A stretch of 26,960 nucleotides of DNA, from assembly GCA_001839685.1 (NCBI GenBank), contig MLAK01000917.1, forward strand, positions 20,691 to 47,650, in the 5' to 3' direction. The stretch comes from Tritrichomonas foetus (Eukaryota > Parabasalia > Tritrichomonadida > Tritrichomonadidae). The notes beneath the pieces are model-generated. The model was not told the origin of the DNA. It did not search any database and saw nothing but the letters and a program-made list of their open reading frames with translations. The translations under genes were made by a program, and so were the position numbers. The first letter of the stretch is position 1. The number at the start of each line of letters is the position of its first letter. Below are positions 24,428-26,960 of this stretch, one piece after another.

Positions 24428-26605
24428 CTATTTGTGAACCATGACTCCAAATAAATCCTTTAAAACAGATTGGTATTGTGAATTAAGTTTTTGCATAAGG
24501 GAAATTTCATCTGATGTGACTTCAAATTCAATTAATGGATAAAACAGAAGTTTCGGTAAACTCGAAAATTCTTCATTCACAATTGCTTTTCTCAAAAATG
24601 GAAGTAATCGCTTAAATATAACGTAACCAATCCAGACAAGTTGTTCAGCTGAATTTTTGGCACGTTCATCAAATAATTTAATCAATGAAACATTTGGATT
24701 TGAAACCAATGCTGCAAAAAGTGATGCAACAGCCGAAGCAAACCAAAGTGCTGGCTTTAGTTTCAATCTTTTGAAAATCACTAAAACTTCATCACCTTCT
24801 GCCCAAACAACATGTTCAAATAATAATGATAATGCAGTATTACTTGCTGAACCTATCGTTAAGAATTGTGAAAGTGAATTATCAATGTGTGTCGACAGTG
24901 TTTCATATGAATTTTTCTCTTCTTTTGCTAAAGCAGTATTAATAATTTCTGTGAGTTCACTGTATTCGCATTTGTATGCTGGTGTTGGAAGGAACTGCTG
25001 CATATCTTTACACTCATTTACGGTACGACCTTGAAGGGTAACAATACAGAAAATTTCAATGATAATATAGTACAAATCTTCATCAGCAGCGACTGTTAAA
25101 TGTTCGACCAATTTGCGTAATTCAATTGGATAAAGAGTGACAAGTAAAGGGAGATTTATTTCTAAACGATTATAAAATTCAAAATTATCTTTCTCTTCCA
25201 CAGTGAGTGCTTTTTCTTTAATGAGTTTAACAGCAGCTTTGGCCTGTGAATCTGATGTTAAACAAAACGTTTGTGGTGAAATCAAAGCAGCAACGAGAGA
25301 TTTTTCCCAGGAATCGGCTTGTTTCAATAAAGAAAAGAGTAGTTGTCTGTTATCACTTGTTTCTTTAAGAACTTGAAGGAATCTGACAGGGTTTGAGCAA
25401 ATTGCAACAACAATATTTTGAATATCAATTGGTAAATTTTTCTTCCCTTCACTTGCTGCCATAATATTCAAAAGTGATTTCAATAAAGGAAGATGGAGTG
25501 GAGCGGCTGTTCCCAAAAAATAAGAACATAAAAATTGAGCGAAAATATATAAAGAAGGCTCTGATGTTTGTGGTGGTTGATTTAAAACTGATGCAATAAT
25601 ATCAACAACTTCCGGAGTTACGGATTCTGGTGCTGATAAAGGTAAAGTAGCCAAAGAAGAACGAGCTTCTTTTTGAATTGGATGAGCCCAACAGGCGACA
25701 TTTGAAAGAGCTGCTTGTACTGCTTCACCAAACTTACTTGAATCACCAATCCCTAAAGCTAAACAATGGCAGATAATAATGAAATCACCTGAGTGATTCT
25801 CTTTGAGAGAAGGTAAAGCTGTATCGCTAACCCTGTTTATTAACTCTGGCGGGAAGCATGAAAACATCCATCTTAAAGTTGGATCAAAACACATCAATGT
25901 TTCGAAATTCGACGAATTGTGAAGATCAACAATTAGCTGTAAAATCTTTTCATATTCATTTTCATCTTGTGCTGAAGGGCGTTGCTCAGAAAACCGCGTG
26001 AGAAGTAAAAATAACGCGGCACAAAATTCAAAGGAAACAACACCTTTTTGCCAAATAGCAACAGCATGCTGAAGTACAATAGATAGATGGCGTAAATCAA
26101 CAATAACTGGTGCCGACCGAAGAAGCGAATATGCATATAATCTGACAATCACAATTGGCGACTGACAACAAAGCAAACACGCGTTGAAGTAAAGAGTCAA
26201 CTCTGGGGTATAAATAAGCTGATTTGTTCTGACGCTTCGCAAAATTAGCAATTGTTCGACATCATACGTTTCCGAGTTCAGAACTGAATTTATGAGATCT
26301 GTTGTATCGGCTGACTGAGGGGCCGTCCCTTGGAGGACCCACAAACCGCTTTGCTTAAGGGCATCAATCAGCGGTCGAATTTTTGATACGTATGTAGAAA
26401 CGAGGCGACGATAAGAAGCGTTTGATAGAATTTGGCGTTCATTTGGCGAAGGGAATTGCGAAACAAATTTTTCGATGATGGGCTGCATTAAAACAACAAA
26501 ATCTGACTTAAAATACTGAACGGGACTCATCGTGTCGGTGATTAAAGACACTGTGAAATAACAAAGTTCAAGAAAAACTCGGGCGTCTTCGAAATCATCG
26601 GACAT
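24428..26605 (-). CDS. Large all-helical (HEAT/ARM-like) protein, unrecognised
   Basis: The product is 725 residues and I do not recognise it. It is almost entirely amphipathic helix with Leu/Ile/Ala spacing of about 35-40 residues per unit, for example IVIVRLYAYSLLRSAPVIVD, FEFCAALFLLLTRFSEQR, IIASVLNQPPQTSEPSLYIF, AEQLVWIGYVIFKRLLPFLR. This suggests an alpha-solenoid such as an importin/exportin-like, adaptin-like or other HEAT/ARM scaffold. There is no signal peptide, no clear membrane helix, no low-complexity insert and no catalytic motif. It starts MSDDFEDARVFLELCYF at 26605, the first in-frame ATG. Codon use is typical of moderately expressed genes here. It may be a trafficking or transport scaffold, which is a guess from fold type only. 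Confidence 0.75.
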   Translation of the reverse strand: MSDDFEDARVFLELCYFTVSLITDTMSPVQYFKSDFVVLMQPIIEKFVSQFPSPNERQILSNASYRRLVSTYVSKIRPLIDALKQSGLWVLQGTAPQSADTTDLINSVLNSETYDVEQLLILRSVRTNQLIYTPELTLYFNACLLCCQSPIVIVRLYAYSLLRSAPVIVDLRHLSIVLQHAVAIWQKGVVSFEFCAALFLLLTRFSEQRPSAQDENEYEKILQLIVDLHNSSNFETLMCFDPTLRWMFSCFPPELINRVSDTALPSLKENHSGDFIIICHCLALGIGDSSKFGEAVQAALSNVACWAHPIQKEARSSLATLPLSAPESVTPEVVDIIASVLNQPPQTSEPSLYIFAQFLCSYFLGTAAPLHLPLLKSLLNIMAASEGKKNLPIDIQNIVVAICSNPVRFLQVLKETSDNRQLLFSLLKQADSWEKSLVAALISPQTFCLTSDSQAKAAVKLIKEKALTVEEKDNFEFYNRLEINLPLLVTLYPIELRKLVEHLTVAADEDLYYIIIEIFCIVTLQGRTVNECKDMQQFLPTPAYKCEYSELTEIINTALAKEEKNSYETLSTHIDNSLSQFLTIGSASNTALSLLFEHVVWAEGDEVLVIFKRLKLKPALWFASAVASLFAALVSNPNVSLIKLFDERAKNSAEQLVWIGYVIFKRLLPFLRKAIVNEEFSSLPKLLFYPLIEFEVTSDEISLMQKLNSQYQSVLKDLFGVMVHK

Positions 26606-26960
26606 ATGGAATGTCTAACGTGTTCTTTGAGAAGTTTTGTCGAAACTTTTTAAATAAAGGTTAAATACAATACGTTAACTAATTAATGAAGGGATAAATT
26701 TCTCTAGAAAAATTTCTATAGAATAAATATTCACGCAATCCACTTTTTCCCAAAATTCCCAAAAATTTTTCCCAAAAATTCTCAGAGCCAAACCAGAAAA
26801 TATTTTTGGGAAAGTGAGTAAGCCATTTCTCTATATACATATTAGAGTTCCTATATAAGGAAATTTAAGATTCCACCATCATTTTGAAATTTGATGAAAT
26901 AATTTCATTTTTTATATTTTCTCAAATTTCACGAATATGATTAATTTTAACAGTATTTAT
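26606..26960. other. Upstream region of the helical gene, with inverted repeat
   Basis: This is the promoter side of the 26605 gene; no ORF. It contains three direct CCCAAAA-type words (26749-26779), an imperfect inverted repeat (26741-26757 with 26800-26815), and the palindrome TTCCT-ATATA-AGGAA at 26848-26862. What lies beyond the right edge is not visible. Confidence 0.45.
26741..26816. repeat. Imperfect inverted repeat with CCCAAAA words
   Basis: CACTTTTTCCCAAAAT at the left and TATTTTTGGGAAAGTG at the right are inverted copies with small mismatches around a 40-base centre that itself repeats TTCCCAAAAATT. It could be a cruciform, part of a MITE-like element, or a regulatory region. I find no target duplication beside it. 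Confidence 0.45.

Noticed and set aside
26848..26862. CArG-like MADS/SRF box in TTCCTATATAAGGAA
   Set aside because: There are seven A/T bases between CC and GG instead of six, so it does not meet the consensus; kept only as a palindrome.

Overview
The window is protist nuclear DNA, most likely from a parabasalid (trichomonad) of the Tritrichomonas/Trichomonas type. The grounds are: very AT-rich intergenic DNA; long intronless genes on both strands; a sperm-tail PG-rich (flagellar) protein; a PH+AGC kinase; a large PH-like/LRR protein with C-ending codon bias; a highly diverged G-alpha subunit; a VPS16 homologue; and a decayed BTB-like plus coiled-coil gene of the sort that is massively expanded in trichomonads. 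Genus is an inference. There are no rRNA, tRNA or CRISPR signals. Runs of N near 10.25-10.98 kb mark unresolved bases.

Layout. 1-1.5 kb: low-complexity AT-rich DNA, a perfect 2 x 70 bp tandem duplication and two dubious minus-strand ORFs. 1.54-2.90 kb (-): AKT-like PH+kinase. 2.9-6.7 kb: a gene graveyard with a broken BTB/coiled-coil gene (+) and relics of a second family (-). 6.75-7.17 kb (+): small secreted protein. 7.49-8.11 kb: a short inverted-repeat element with a 9-bp target duplication and a decayed coding segment inside. 8.8-9.7 kb (-): basic/coiled-coil/acidic protein. 10.05-11.22 kb: a second, unrelated inverted-repeat element with a 10-bp (or 8-bp) target duplication and a decayed ORF. 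11.9-12.8 kb (-): SHIPPO/STPGR flagellar protein, divergent from 13.0-14.3 kb (+), a single-pass membrane protein. 15.4-18.3 kb (+): CARMIL-like LRR protein, convergent with 18.6-20.0 kb (-), a degenerate G-alpha. 20.5-23.9 kb (-): VPS16 with a roughly 280-residue charged insert. 24.4-26.6 kb (-): an all-helical protein I do not recognise.

The intact genes are single eukaryotic transcription units, not an operon. Themes are signalling (kinase, G-alpha), cytoskeleton and flagella (STPGR, LRR/CARMIL-like) and endolysosomal tethering (VPS16), but nothing in the sequence shows they act together. The most notable observations are the two newly delimited DNA transposon-like elements with exact TIR/TSD structure, the G-alpha that has lost the catalytic Arg and Gln, the kinase with Thr in place of the catalytic-loop Lys, and the VPS16 polyampholyte insert.
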